Shown here piece after piece: positions 23,032-33,335 of a stretch of DNA of 64,000 nucleotides; position 1 is the first letter of the stretch, and each line of letters starts with the position of its first letter. The notes beneath the pieces were generated by a model. The model saw only the letters and a list, made by a program, of their open reading frames with translations, made no database searches and was not told where the DNA came from. A program made the translations under genes and the position numbers. This DNA is from Gentiana macrophylla (lineage: Eukaryota > Streptophyta > Magnoliopsida > Gentianales > Gentianaceae). The stretch is from NCBI GenBank assembly GCA_026214975.1, contig CM047806.1:5307822-5371821 (forward strand), given 5' to 3'.

Positions 23032-23857
23032 TGTTGGGATAGATGTATCGTGTGTGGAGTGATTTACGGAACAGATCCGTAATTAACGGACTTAATTAAG
23101 GATTATTAAACTATAAAATAAATAATGCAAAAGATAAATTCGAATTATCTAACAGATCAAACAAAATCAATATTACGTGCCGATCTAACTCGAAGAACGA
23201 ATAAGAAAATTACGATGCATAAAATAAGGACTAGATATCAAACCGAGGCGTGTAGATACTCTTTCCTTAAGACAAATTGCTCTGGTATGATGCACACGGT
23301 AGTAGCAACTGTCTCCCAAGATACAACGGCTTTATGTCTCGGATTTAGAGGCACTTCAAAAATCCGAGCTCCGGCGAACTTACAGAATGCTCCAACTTCT
23401 CTTCGACTCAAAATCTAGATCTATATGAGAGACTCTTTTTGTGGTGGAAAAAAGAGGAGAAAATTTGATGATCTAATTCTCATTCATAGGGATCCTTTAT
23501 ATAGTGGAGAGGATGTACCAATACTCGATTTTTATTGGTCGAACGACACATTTTCTTTTCCCTTAAGAAAAGATAATATAGCCGACTTAATTTTATTTGG
23601 GCCGACCTTATTAGGTCAAGTCACTAATTCGGTCAACTAAAACCGAGTTTCGGTTTTTACGTATTTTACATCAACTTTAGACATTAATTTCTCATTCACC
23701 CGATATCCGAATCGAGTGATTCAAAAACCCACCATTATCTACTCCGTGAGTAGAATTTAATCATATAAATAACTCTCGATGATATACATCAAAGCCTATC
23801 CAAAATTAGCGCTAAAGTTGACCGTTTGACCTTGTCGATTCGGTTTTTTCTCCAACA
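23032..23857 (-). repeat. 5' LTR of copia-2
   Basis: In plus reading the LTR starts TGTTGGGATAG and ends TTTCTCCAACA, the same end as the copia-3 LTR. On the minus strand CTATATAAAGG at about 23488-23498 is a good TATA box, placing the transcript start near 23460. The self-complementary segment CTTAAGACAAATTG is at 23266-23279. The frame 23125-23418 on the plus strand is an artefact. Confidence 0.85.
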
Positions 23858-23926
23858 TAATATATATTCGATACCAAACTAAAATACTATAAAAACCAAT
23901 GATTAGGTATAAATTGGTTTCAATTT

Positions 23927-24007
23927 TTTTTTCGCTAACGGGGTTCGAAAACTGGTTTCAATGAGACGTTATAGTCAAGCTCACCACTAGGCCGATGCAC
24001 CTTGTGC
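23927..24007 (-). mobile_element. Short tRNA-derived SINE
   Basis: On the minus strand GGCCTAGTGGTGAGC fits a pol III box A and TTCGAACCCCG fits box B, followed by an A-rich tail. The 16-bp duplication AAATTGGTTTCAATTT flanks it (23911-23926 and 24008-24023), as expected for LINE-driven insertion. At about 81 bp it is only the tRNA-like head plus tail. Confidence 0.82.
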
Positions 24008-24096
24008 AAATTGGTTTCAATTTGATAATGATTTTTAGCTACCCGGTTTTTTTAAATGCTAAAAAAATAATTAAAGAATATATAGAGTAACTATAT

Positions 24097-24709
24097 TGTT
24101 GAAAACACAGACGAGAAACTTGCAGTTTAAGAAAGATAAAACAATAGCAATGCAAACGTAAAGTATGGCGGAAATTGATAAAACGCAGAAACAAAGAGAA
24201 CACAGTGATTTAACGTGGTTTCTGGCATTGTGCCTACTACTCCACGGTCAGAAAATGATATATTTTATTATGCACAGAATTATAAGGTTTTCACAAGTGT
24301 GTGAATAACACTCTTGAAATTAAGACACACTCCTGCATTGATTACAACATTATATTTATAGGCACAAATCCCAAACCCTAACCGCTATAAGATCTTTATC
24401 GGAATTGTCTTAAATACCCCAGAAGTGGACCCCAGCTCCAGCTGTTATCACCAGACGAAACTCAGCTCAAAACTGACTTTCCAGACTTGTAATCAACTAC
24501 CCAGATGTAGAACTCAGCTATACTCAGCAAAACTCAGCGGACCAGAGTTGACTGCTGACTTCAGAAGAAACTCAGTTGCACTTCATCAAACTGACTTTCA
24601 CAGAACTGAATATACTTAACTGAACTGACCATCATTCCCAGTCTCAGTTTTCCAGATTAGTTCCACCAGATTATTTATCAGTTTAGAGATCAAGTCACCA
24701 AAACTGACA
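24097..24709 (-). repeat. 3' LTR of copia-1
   Basis: The match to 28944-29553 runs from TGTTGAAAACACAGACGAG to CACCAAAACTGACA. The segment after it (ATCTCCACATTGACTTGATC) is the complement of a short purine tract. Confidence 0.92.
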
Positions 24710-24873
24710 AATCTCCACATTGACTTGATCACTCTCATTCACAGTCAATCAGATTGCATAATCAGATGTACTTGTACCAGATGCATTCGTCAATGCCAGG
24801 ATGTACAGTACCAGACTTCTCCTCAGAATCCACTCAAATTGATATGCCCTCAACTGAGTATCCAGATTTCAGT

Positions 24874-25209
24874 TTACAAGCTTTGAATATTCAGCAAGTC
24901 CAGACACAACTGAAACTTACTCTGCTGAACTGGTTTAGTGAACATATCAGCAGGATTATCCTTGCTGCTGATCTTTTTCACTACAACCCTCTTCTCATTT
25001 CTCAAAAAATGATATCTCACATCAGTATGCTTGGTTCTCTCGTGATGAACCTGGTCCTTAGCTAGACAAATTGCACTCAAACTGTCACAATAAATCTCAG
25101 CTTGATCTTGATGTAGCCCCAAATCACTTACTAGTCCCTTCAACCAGATACCCTCCTTGGCTGCTTCAGTAAGAGCCATAAACTCAGCTTCAGTAGTTGA
25201 TAAAGCCAC
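24874..25209 (-). pseudogene. RNase H of copia-1
   Basis: The 111-residue frame has the copia RNase H signature [18 protein letters not shown], then [14 protein letters not shown] and the C-terminal HIRYHFLR-like and NPADMFTKP motifs. It removes RNA from RNA-DNA hybrids during reverse transcription. The N-terminal part with the first catalytic Asp lies upstream in a broken frame. Confidence 0.92.
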
Positions 25210-25271
25210 TGTTGCCTAAAGAGTTGCTTTCCAGCTGACAACTGAATTCCCCAATATGAAAACATAACCAA

Positions 25272-26568
25272 TCATTGATTTTCTACTGTCCACATCACCT
25301 GTATAATCAGCATCACAGTATCCTGTGATTTGTTCTTGAGTATCACCCCCATAAATGAGACCAACATCAGCCGTACCTCTAAGGTACCTGAACATTTTTT
25401 CACAGCTTTCCAGTGTTCCTTTCCAGGTTGAGCCATAAACCCGCTGACAACACTGACTGCCTGAGCCAGATCAGGCCTAGTGCACACCATGGCATACATC
25501 AGACTGCCAACTGCACTAGCATAAGGAACTCTTGACATGTATTCCTTCTCCTCTACTGACTGTGAAGTAAAAACTGACAAATGAACATTTGATTCCATAG
25601 GAGTATCGATTGGCTTAGTAGCTGACATGCCAAACTTTGACAAAATCTTCTGCATATAGCCCTTCTGAGATAAAAACAGTTTTTTCTGACTTCTATCTCT
25701 CCAGATCTCCAACCCCAAAATTTTCTTGGCTGCACCCAAATCTTTCTTTTCAAACTCAGCACTGAGAAGGTCTTTCAGATACTGAACATCATACTTTTTT
25801 CTTGCAGCTATCAGCATGTCATCCACATATAATACAAGATAGATGTATGATCCATCTTTTAACTGACAGTTGTAAACACAGCAATCATAAGGACTTCTGT
25901 TGTAACTCAACTGGATCATATAACTGTCAAACCATTTATACCACTGTCTAGGAGCCTGCTTCAGTCCATACAAGGACTTCTTCAACTTACCTTACCAGGA
26001 ACTTGGAAACCCTCTGGCTGAGTCATGCATATCTCTTTGTCTACCTCACCATGTTGAAAAGTTGTCTTCGCATCTAATTTCTCCAGTTCTAAGTCCTAAT
26101 GTGCCACCATTGCTAGTAACACTCTGATTGAAGTATGTCTGGCTACTGGTGAGAATATCTCATCAAAGTCCACCCCTTCTTTCTGACTGAACCATCTTGC
26201 AACCAAATGTGCCTTATACTTAACTCATTTTGCCTCAATCATCCCTTTCTTCTTTTTGAAGATCCATTTGCAAGTACAACTCTCCTTTCAGCTGGATATT
26301 TAACTAGATCCCAAGTCTGATCCTTCAGTAATGACTCCATTTTATCTCCCATGGCAGCAAGCCATTGAGATGCTTTAGAACATGTCACTGCTTTCCTGTA
26401 AGTAGAATGTTCAAAACCATCCACTTCTTCTGCAATTTGAAGTGCATATCCAACCATATCATCAAACCCATACCTCTTGTGAGGTACCCCAACATTGGAT
26501 CTTCTAGCTCTGGCACGATATTTATACTCTGTGACCCATGTTCTCGATTTGACGCTTTCAATCGACAT
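25272..26568 (-). pseudogene. Reverse transcriptase of copia-1
   Basis: Bases 26239-26568 hold the start of the RVT_2 domain (SKASQWLAAMGDKMESL, TWDLVKYP). Bases 25272-25985 hold the palm (KKSLYGLKQAPRQWYKWFD and the catalytic YVDDMLIAARK) and the thumb region (YASAVGSLMYAMVCTRPDLA). About 250 bp between them carry the remaining fingers in broken frame. The catalytic YVDD is intact. Confidence 0.93.
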
Positions 26569-26754
26569 TTGCTCGGTGGATCGGCTTGATTCGATTACGG
26601 TTCAAACAGCAGATTAGATGAAAACTGACTTGGATCAGTTGATTTTCGCATTCCAACTGACTCCACCTGAAACTCCACTCATCGTCGTTTTCTCGGCCAA
26701 GATCGGTTTCGGCCGATTATCCTCTCCACTGATGAACTGAGCATAGAATTTTCA

Positions 26755-27557
26755 TCAAAAACTGTATCTGCTGAAAATGACTCTGTTTTCTGTTGATGAC
26801 CAAATTCTATAACCCTTTACCCCATCACCATACCCCACAAATACTCCTTTCTTGGCCCTTGGTTCTTGTTTCCCTTCACTGACATGATAGTAAATTGTGC
26901 TTCCAAAAACCCTTAGAACTGAATAATCTGTAGGCTTACCTGACCACATCTCAACTGGTGTTTTGAGACTGATCCCTGTGTGAGGATTCATGTTGATTAA
27001 GTAGCAAGTTGTTACGGCCTCTGCCCAAAATCTTCTTGACAAAGCAGCATGAGAAAGCATACATCTTGCTCTCTCCAGAAGAGTTTGATTCATTCTTTCA
27101 GCTACACTATTTTGCTGAGGAGTATTCCTGACTGTATGATGTCTGGCAATACCCTCGTTTTGCACAATGTATCAAACTCGATCCAGTATAATTCGGACCA
27201 TTATACATCTGAAGCCTCTTGATCTTCTTCCCGGTGATTTTCAACTAGAGCCTTCCATTGCATGAAGCTCTTGAATGCCTCACTTTTGCGTTTCATCAGC
27301 ACCACCCAAGTCATCCTTGAATAGTCATCTATGACAGACACAAAATATATGTGACCACCTAATGACTCCACCTTTGATGACCCCCAACAATCAGAATGAA
27401 TGTAATCAAGTGATGACTTTATGTTGTGTACCCCTTTTGAGAACTTGCTCCTATGAAGCTTCCCAAACACACAAAGCTCACAAAATTCCAGATTCTTGAC
27501 CTCACACTCCCCAAGAAGATCTTTCTGAGAAAGAACCTGCATCCCCTTTTCACCCAT
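26755..27557 (-). pseudogene. Integrase of copia-1
   Basis: Bases 27201-27557 contain the zinc-binding CELCVFGKLHR and core motifs HSDCWG and DDYSRMTWV. Bases 26755-27165 contain NTPQQNSVAERMN with the catalytic Glu, then AEAVTTCYLIN and the copia downstream block VFGSTIYYHV. A frame break between 27.16 and 27.20 kb separates the catalytic Asp pair from the Glu. Confidence 0.93.
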
Positions 27558-27566
27558 GTGACCAAG

Positions 27567-28020
27567 TCACATGTGCCACAGTTTTGTAAGCTGTGACTGA
27601 TGAATCTCAATTGATGCCACAGCAGCAGAACCAGCAATAACTGACCATTGTAATATATACAAAGTCCCTTTCTTGACTCCCTTGAGAACCTTAACTGAGT
27701 TTTTATAGACACTTAGCACACAACTTTCCCCCTTAAAACTGAATCCCATGTTGTCCAAAGAACTGAGAGATACCAAGTTTTTGGTCATTTGTGGAACATG
27801 TCTAACTTCACTCAGTTTACAGAATTAATCTTCCATCTTATGTACTCAACTGAACTGAGCCAATCCCAACTACCTTGTAGACCTTGCTGTTTGCCATAGA
27901 TATATGTCCATCATCTATCTGCTGATAATTTGAGAACCACTCTCTTTGGGGGCAAATATGAAATGATGCTCCAGAGTCCAGAATCCACACATCAGTTTGA
28001 TGTGCTGACTCTCATGCCAC
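27567..28020 (-). pseudogene. Protease and pre-integrase region of copia-1
   Basis: On the minus strand near 27.96-28.01 kb WILDSGASFHICPQ carries the protease active site DSGA. The pre-integrase module follows at 27567-27788 (TKNLVSLSSLDNMGFSFK). A frame break lies between them. Confidence 0.8.
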
Positions 28021-28049
28021 TAGAACCATGTCCTCATCTGAATCATGCT

Positions 28050-28821
28050 CAGCTGCCACAACAGCTGTGCCAGAACTGTTCTCTTATTGTTTCTTTCTCT
28101 TTGGATAATTGGACTTCTAATGTCCCTGCTCCTTACAGTAATTGCAAACAGCTGTGGATTTAGGGCCTTTAGACCTTGTCTTCTTGGAATTTTTCTTCCT
28201 AGAATGACCATGCTCTTTTCATCGTCTTTGCTCGACTATCATCCTGAAGCTGATTGTCTCCGCCCTTGGTGTCTTATGTCTCAGCTCCCTGGCATGTAAA
28301 GCTGACCTTACATCCTCTAAAGCAACTGTATCCTTCCCAACTATGAAGGACTGCACAAAGTTCTCATAGGAAGCTGGTAATGAAACCAGCAAAATCAAAG
28401 CAGCATCTTCATCCTCAATCTTAACATCAATATTCCTGAGATAAAGTAATACTGTGTTCAACTGATCAAGATGATCTCTCAGCTGAGTCCCATCATGCAT
28501 CTTCAGGCTAAATAGCATCTGCTTCAGCAGCAACTTGTTGGTCAATGACTTAGTCATATACAGGCTTTCAAGCTTTAACCATAACTTGGCAGTGGTGTCT
28601 TCCTCAGCAACTTCTGTGATAACATCATCAGACAAGCACAACAAGATGGTTGAATGTGCTTTCTCCTCCAGAGTGGCATAATCTGCAGAACCGGCATCCC
28701 CTCTATCAGATAAAGGAGTCCACAATCCTTGTCACTTTAACAAGGCCCGATTCTTGATTTGCCACAAACTGAAATTGTTCCTACCTGTAAATTTATCAAT
28801 CTTCACGTTCATTGATGACAT
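28050..28821 (-). pseudogene. Gag of copia-1 with damaged zinc knuckle
   Basis: The likely start is the ATG at 28821-28819, giving MSSMNVKIDKFTGRNNFSLW, followed by an in-frame stop near 28.735 kb. Bases 28219-28725 carry the UBN2-type Gag core (AKLWLKLESLYMTKSL). Near 28.11-28.15 kb the zinc knuckle reads CNYCKEQGH, then a stop, and a Tyr stands where the last Cys belongs. Both changes fit G-to-A mutation on the coding strand. Confidence 0.82.
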
Positions 28822-28943
28822 CCTTCTAATAATAGACAAACATTTGATCACAAAATCCTAGCACCGGTCACCGGTCTTGGTGAAGATCAACTATGTTCAA
28901 CCTGCAACTCCTGAATCTTGAACTTGACGCTTTGATACCAGTT

Positions 28944-29553
28944 TGTTGAAAACACAGACGAGAAGCTTGCAGTTTAAGAAAGATAAAACAATAGCAATGC
29001 AAACGTAAAGTATGGCGGAAATTGATAAAACACAGAAACAAAGAGAACACAGTGATTTAACATGATTTCCGGCGTTGTGTCGACTACTCCACGGACAGAA
29101 AATGAGATATTTTACTATGCACAGAATTAAAAGGTTTTCACAAGTGTGTGAACAACACTCTTGAAAGACATACTCTTGCATTGATTACAACATTGGTATT
29201 TATATGCATAAATCTCAAACCCTAACCGCCATAAGATATTTGTCGGAATTGTCATAAATACCCCAGATATGGACCCAACTTCAGTTGCTATCCACCAGAC
29301 GAAACTCAGCTCAAAAATGACTTTCCAGACTTGTAATCAACTGCCCAGATGTAGAACTCAGCTATACTCAGCAAAACTCAGCAGACCAGAAATGACTGCT
29401 AACTTCAGAAGAAACTCAGTTGCACTTCATCAAACAGACTTTCACAGAACTAAATATACTTAACCGAACTGACCATCATTCTCAGTCTCAGTTTTCCAGA
29501 TTAGTTCCACCAAATTATTTATCAGTTTAGAGATCAAGTCACCAAAACTGACA
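28944..29553 (-). repeat. 5' LTR of copia-1
   Basis: This is the partner of 24097-24709. The primer site TGGTATCAAAGC lies just inside on the minus strand (about 28930-28941), an initiator tRNA-Met-type site. Confidence 0.92.
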
Positions 29554-29558
29554 TATAT

Positions 29559-30180
29559 ATTTTGAGAACTTTTAATATTATTCTTGATGACCATGTTCCT
29601 GGGTTAGTATTTCATCATACTTTAGATAATGATTTTCTATGTCTATAATTATTTTTTTGTGTGTTGGGTATGTCATTTAATTAAGCCTTTACATTAAAAA
29701 TGATGTATATAGCCCTCAAAAAAAATGATGTACTATATATAAAATCAGCTTTGTTTAGATTTATTTGATCAATTAGTTAATTTTTGCTTTATTAATATTT
29801 TAATTATAATTTTTATTGTAAAAATCGCTACACTATATGTTCTTTAGTTTCTCAGCATTGAGAAATATTTATAATTCCACTTGAAAAAAATTATCATAAT
29901 TGCCAATAATCAATATCAAACCAAAGTCAGTTTCAACCAACTCATTCACTTTTATAATGTTTTTATTTGATTTCGGGTAATGCTAGAGAAGAAATCAAAT
30001 CAAACTCATCCAACACGACCAAAACTCACTCATGCATATATAAGATGACAAACGATCACAAAATCAATCAAACAAAATATTTTGTCGTATTAAATTTTTA
30101 TTTATTAATAGAGGGGATTTTGGACTTACTATTTGTCACATTTATTTTGCATCAAGTAGGATATTGCAGTTACATAACTT
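29559..30180. other. AT-rich intergenic DNA, no gene seen
   Basis: There are no domains, MITE ends or exon-like stretches that I can support. The small frame at 29967-30182 has random composition. Confidence 0.5.
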
Positions 30181-30830
30181 GACAAACAAGCAAGACACCG
30201 ATCTTGAAATGCTCCCATGCATGATTTCACAAAAACTAAAAAACAAAAATTGATGAATGTAATTTAGTGGTATTGATGAATGTAGTTTACAAAAATAAAA
30301 TTGAGGAATTTCACTAAGATACGTAAGAAAAAACGTCGTGATATATTCAACCCGTATCGAGAGAGCATAGTATTGTATTTTGTTCATTTCTGTTTAATTA
30401 ATCAGAGGGGTCAACTATAAACGGTTACCTGTAGTCTGTAGATTGCTAATTACTTCTTAGTTTTTTTTATAATCCAAAAAAATATATAAAATTGTATTAT
30501 ACTATTCAAAACTAGACGGAGGAGTTGGGCAAACAATGGACACTTGCCATCGTAACTAATTATAACATTCTGATATTGCGCAAGGAGAAATTAAAAAGTA
30601 ATGATACGCGAATAACGGTTGTGCCACAACCAGTGACACAACGACAATCTGCATTGTTGATCATGTTAGATTTACATTTAATCAATTTAGGCACATTATG
30701 GCCGTGACACAACTCACTATGGCACAATCATTGTGCTCGTGTCATTACTCAAATAAAATAATAATAAAAATGAATTGGTCTAGCCTTGGATTACAAACTA
30801 AAACAAAATGGCTTGTTTGTCCATAAGGTT
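30181..30830. repeat. Inverted duplicate of 9.29-9.72 kb
   Basis: The reverse complement matches 9290-9720 in several blocks, from TACGTAAGAAAAAACGTCG near 30320 to TAGCCTTGGATTACAAAC near 30780. It carries an extra 149-bp MITE at 30599-30747, which accounts for most of the length difference. Confidence 0.7.
30599..30747. mobile_element. Small TIR element (MITE), superfamily unclear
   Basis: The ends TAATGATACGCGAATAACGG and, inverted, TAATGACACGAGCACAATGA form imperfect TIRs of about 28 bp that share TTGTGCCA internally. It is absent from the paralogous segment near 9.34 kb, which supports the boundaries. The target duplication is uncertain (perhaps TAA/TTA within the ends). Confidence 0.7.
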
Positions 30831-31030
30831 TGAAATGTAGTGTCCTTTTAGGACTTGTTGTTTCATAGTTTTGTTTAGACTTAGAGGTGTAAGATCATAT
30901 AATCGGTAATGGAAATGATACTTCCACAACGAGTGTATTATATCATTAATGATATAAGATCATTGTTCATGAATCATGATATAGGTTAATTATATTAATC
31001 AATGGTGTAAAAGATAGACTATGTCACTCG

Positions 31031-31208
31031 CAAGGGCGTATCTATATGTAGACATAGGGGGGCTAACCCCACCCGGACAAAAAAATATTACACTAAAAAA
31101 ATCTATTTAGTCCAGTTCGATCCATAAAATATTTTTAATTCAGTCCATCCGACGAATTCAATATAGTCTATGAGTCCACCACAAGTTACAATCCTGGTTC
31201 CGCCCTTG
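31031..31208. mobile_element. hAT-type MITE, copy 3
   Basis: It has the same length (178 bp) and interior as 2604-2781, with ends CAAGGGCGTATC and GGTTCCGCCCTTG. The flanking 8-mers GTCACTCG (31023-31030) and GTCATTCG (31209-31216) match at 7 of 8 bases. Confidence 0.87.
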
Positions 31209-31892
31209 GTCATTCGTTGTCATACAACCGGTATAATTATCATATCAATTTAATTTTTTTTTTAGAGGAACATATCAATTTACTTGTAAACGTGTTTGAT
31301 AGCTGGTTCAATCAATCACATAATTTATTAACCGCATATGAATTCTTTAACATATTTGAAGTAATGAAATTATGACTTGCTGAAATAAAACAACATTTTT
31401 ATGTTCTTTTATCCATTTAAACTTACTTTAGCATTATCTTGTACTATTTATCTTAATTAAAAAAAAATTTGAAGAACAAACATTTTATCAAGCAACGTCT
31501 GCCGAACAGGCGACTAAAACGTCTCCGGGGCAATGTGTCTCACGAAATCCGAAAAGTAACCATCAATCCATGTTTAGCTAATAAATGTGCTAGCTAGGAT
31601 ATAAACAGAAGCAAACTACAAAAAGGTGTCAGGCAATCCCGCACCAAGAACTCGTGGACCGTGTGGTCGATGCCCGGGTTGCGAAGACGTGAGACGCAAG
31701 ATAAACAGTCGCTTTCCACCACTAGACGTAATAAAAAAATTTGTTGTCCGCTCTAATTATATTTTAATTTTATAACTTGGATCATCTTCAAATTCAGACG
31801 TTATCATTATAAATTCAGCACTTAAGACATTTAAATCCTAAATTGATTAACTTTTCAGATATCAAACTTTTTTTTTTCTTTTTGAAGAAACA

Positions 31893-31982
31893 AACTTATA
31901 CGAGAGCTTAGGTCAAACTTGATGGGTTCGATTTGGTTTATCCATGTTACAATTATGTTTGACCTAAGCTCTCATATAAGTT
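31893..31982. repeat. Hairpin with 26-bp arms
   Basis: Arms around GAGAGCTTAGGTCAAAC (left) and GTTTGACCTAAGCTCTC (right) are inverted with about a 38-nt loop. Two further copies of GTTTGACCTAAGC/ACTTATACGA-type blocks follow downstream. It may be a tiny foldback element. Confidence 0.6.
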
Positions 31983-32290
31983 GTAACGTCTAGAACTTGG
32001 GAGTGAGTTTGACCTAAGCTTTCGTATAAGTTGTAACGTCTAGAGCTTGGGAGTGAGTTTAAATTCTAGAACTTGAAGAAACAAACTTATACGAAAAACT
32101 GAATAATGGCTTGTAAGTTGTAACGTCTAGAACTTGGGAGCGACATAGTATCTTTTACACCATTGATTAATATAATTAACCTATATCATGATTCATGAAC
32201 AATGATCTTATATCATTAATGATATAATACACTCGTTGTGGAAGTATCATTTCCATTACCGCGGAGATCCTAAAAAGTCTGGTAGCCGGC

Positions 32291-32788
32291 TCTAATGTCT
32301 CGCATAGTTAAATTAGTAGAATTTTTATCCTCATATAAGTATGAGACATAAATGTCTTGTCAAATCGGATTAGCCTTTAGACCAAGCACAGACGATAGTC
32401 TAAGCAATTAACTGAATCCTTTATGGCTAACTTAGCGTTACTTGACCCGGAGTTTGGGGCGTTACAATTCGTATCAAACCGACTACCCGACGAGACTAAT
32501 TGTCACATCATGAGAGACGGTAGAGGCCGCCTCTAAATTAATCTGGTATGGACGAGTCTGAGACAAATCCTGGTGAGGATGCCTCTTGCTTATAATAGGG
32601 GAGGCGAGAATGTAATATCACATGTAATTAAAGTAGTAGTATTCTCACATCTATACAAGTGTGAGATATCATTATTTTATCAATTCGGGTTAGCCATTTT
32701 AGACCAAACAAAAACGACAATGTAAACCGTTAACCGAATTCTTTATGCTTCACTTAGCGCTGTCAGACCCGGGGTTTGGAGGATTAAT
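32291..32788 (+). mobile_element. TRIM retroelement, degenerate copy
   Basis: Two short LTRs (about 32291-32466 and 32611-32788) are clear relatives of the TRIM at 50.1 kb: both read AATGT-CACAT at the start, share ATATAAGT-TGAGACATAA and the GGGTTAGCC-TTTAGACCAA block, and the first ends GGCGTTACA. A primer-like TTCGTATCAAACCGAC follows the first LTR and GGGGAGGCGAGAA precedes the second. There is no coding capacity. Its LTR ends are mutated, so it is older than the 50.1-kb copy. Confidence 0.8.
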
Positions 32789-33335
32789 TTTTCTAATGTG
32801 TACACATGTACAAATGCCATTGTATCTTTTTTTATCTAACCACAATTAGCTAGCCATGTGTAAACATATATTTAATGTTATAATGAAAATAAAATGATGT
32901 TTAATAGTGTGATGATTGGGATTCCCAAGGCAAAATAATGCAAAAGAAGAGGACAGATAAAGGAAACAATGAAACAAAAAAAAAGGTACATTATATGACA
33001 AGAGAAAAGTGAAAAAGAGAGATGATCACATCCATCTTATTAAAGAGAGATGATCCAACCCCTAAACTATGCATTTTTGTGCTCAGCATTTTTTTGATTA
33101 TCTTCAAAAATGTAAAAAAGATATTACAAACTGTGTGAAAAATCGGCGATTCCAATACATATTTTATGTTTATATAAATAAAATCAAATTGTTCAATATA
33201 ATTTGGTTTCAATTTGAAACACTCAAAATTGTTTCAAACATGACAGATACAATAATTAGAATGCATAGTGTAGTGGTTGGAAGCTTTTTGGGAAAGCTAA
33301 GAATTTAAGAAGGATGGGGCACCCTATTAAGATTT
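32789..33335. other. Intergenic DNA; part repeated at 2.95 kb
   Basis: Bases 33226-33310 match 2953-3045 in direct orientation. No gene is seen; the overlapping frames at 32991-33308 have no motif. Confidence 0.5.

Larger units (their letters stand above)
9934..23857 (-). mobile_element. Ty1/copia element copia-2, decayed, hosting a nested chromovirus
   Basis: In its own minus orientation the order is 5' LTR (23032-23857), primer site (23016-23029), leader, interrupted interior, pol remnants (12.5-10.5 kb), purine tract, and a 3' LTR cut to its last 30 bp (9934-9963). Bases 14061-22945 are a later gypsy insertion with its duplication; removing it leaves about 5 kb. Interior sequence matches copia-3 at 42-44.7 kb, including the ATCCCCCACATGAATG block beside the LTR. 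The integrase core and gag are not recognisable, so it is dead. Confidence 0.8.
24097..29553 (-). mobile_element. Complete Ty1/copia retrotransposon copia-1
   Basis: LTRs of about 0.61 kb (24097-24709 and 28944-29553), TGTTGAAAACACAG to AAAACTGACA, enclose gag, protease, integrase, RT and RNase H on the minus strand. The perfect duplication TATAT lies at 24092-24096 and 29554-29558. The integrase-before-RT order is diagnostic of Ty1/copia. A primer site TGGTATCAAAGC lies next to the 5' LTR. The paired LTRs differ at many C/T positions, and the reading frame is broken several times, so this is an old, inactive copy. Confidence 0.95.
30904..32261. repeat. Structure with 113-bp perfect inverted arms
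   Basis: Bases 30904-31016 and 32149-32261 are perfect inverted repeats by eye. After a 2-nt indel the similarity continues for a few bases more. Each arm contains the 20-bp palindrome TTATATCATTAATGATATAA (30938-30957 in the left arm). The 1.13-kb spacer contains a hAT MITE, a hairpin at 31893-31982 and repeated GTAACGTCTAGAACTTGGGA blocks. It may be a foldback-type element or a recent inverted duplication. No coding sequence is seen. Confidence 0.85.
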
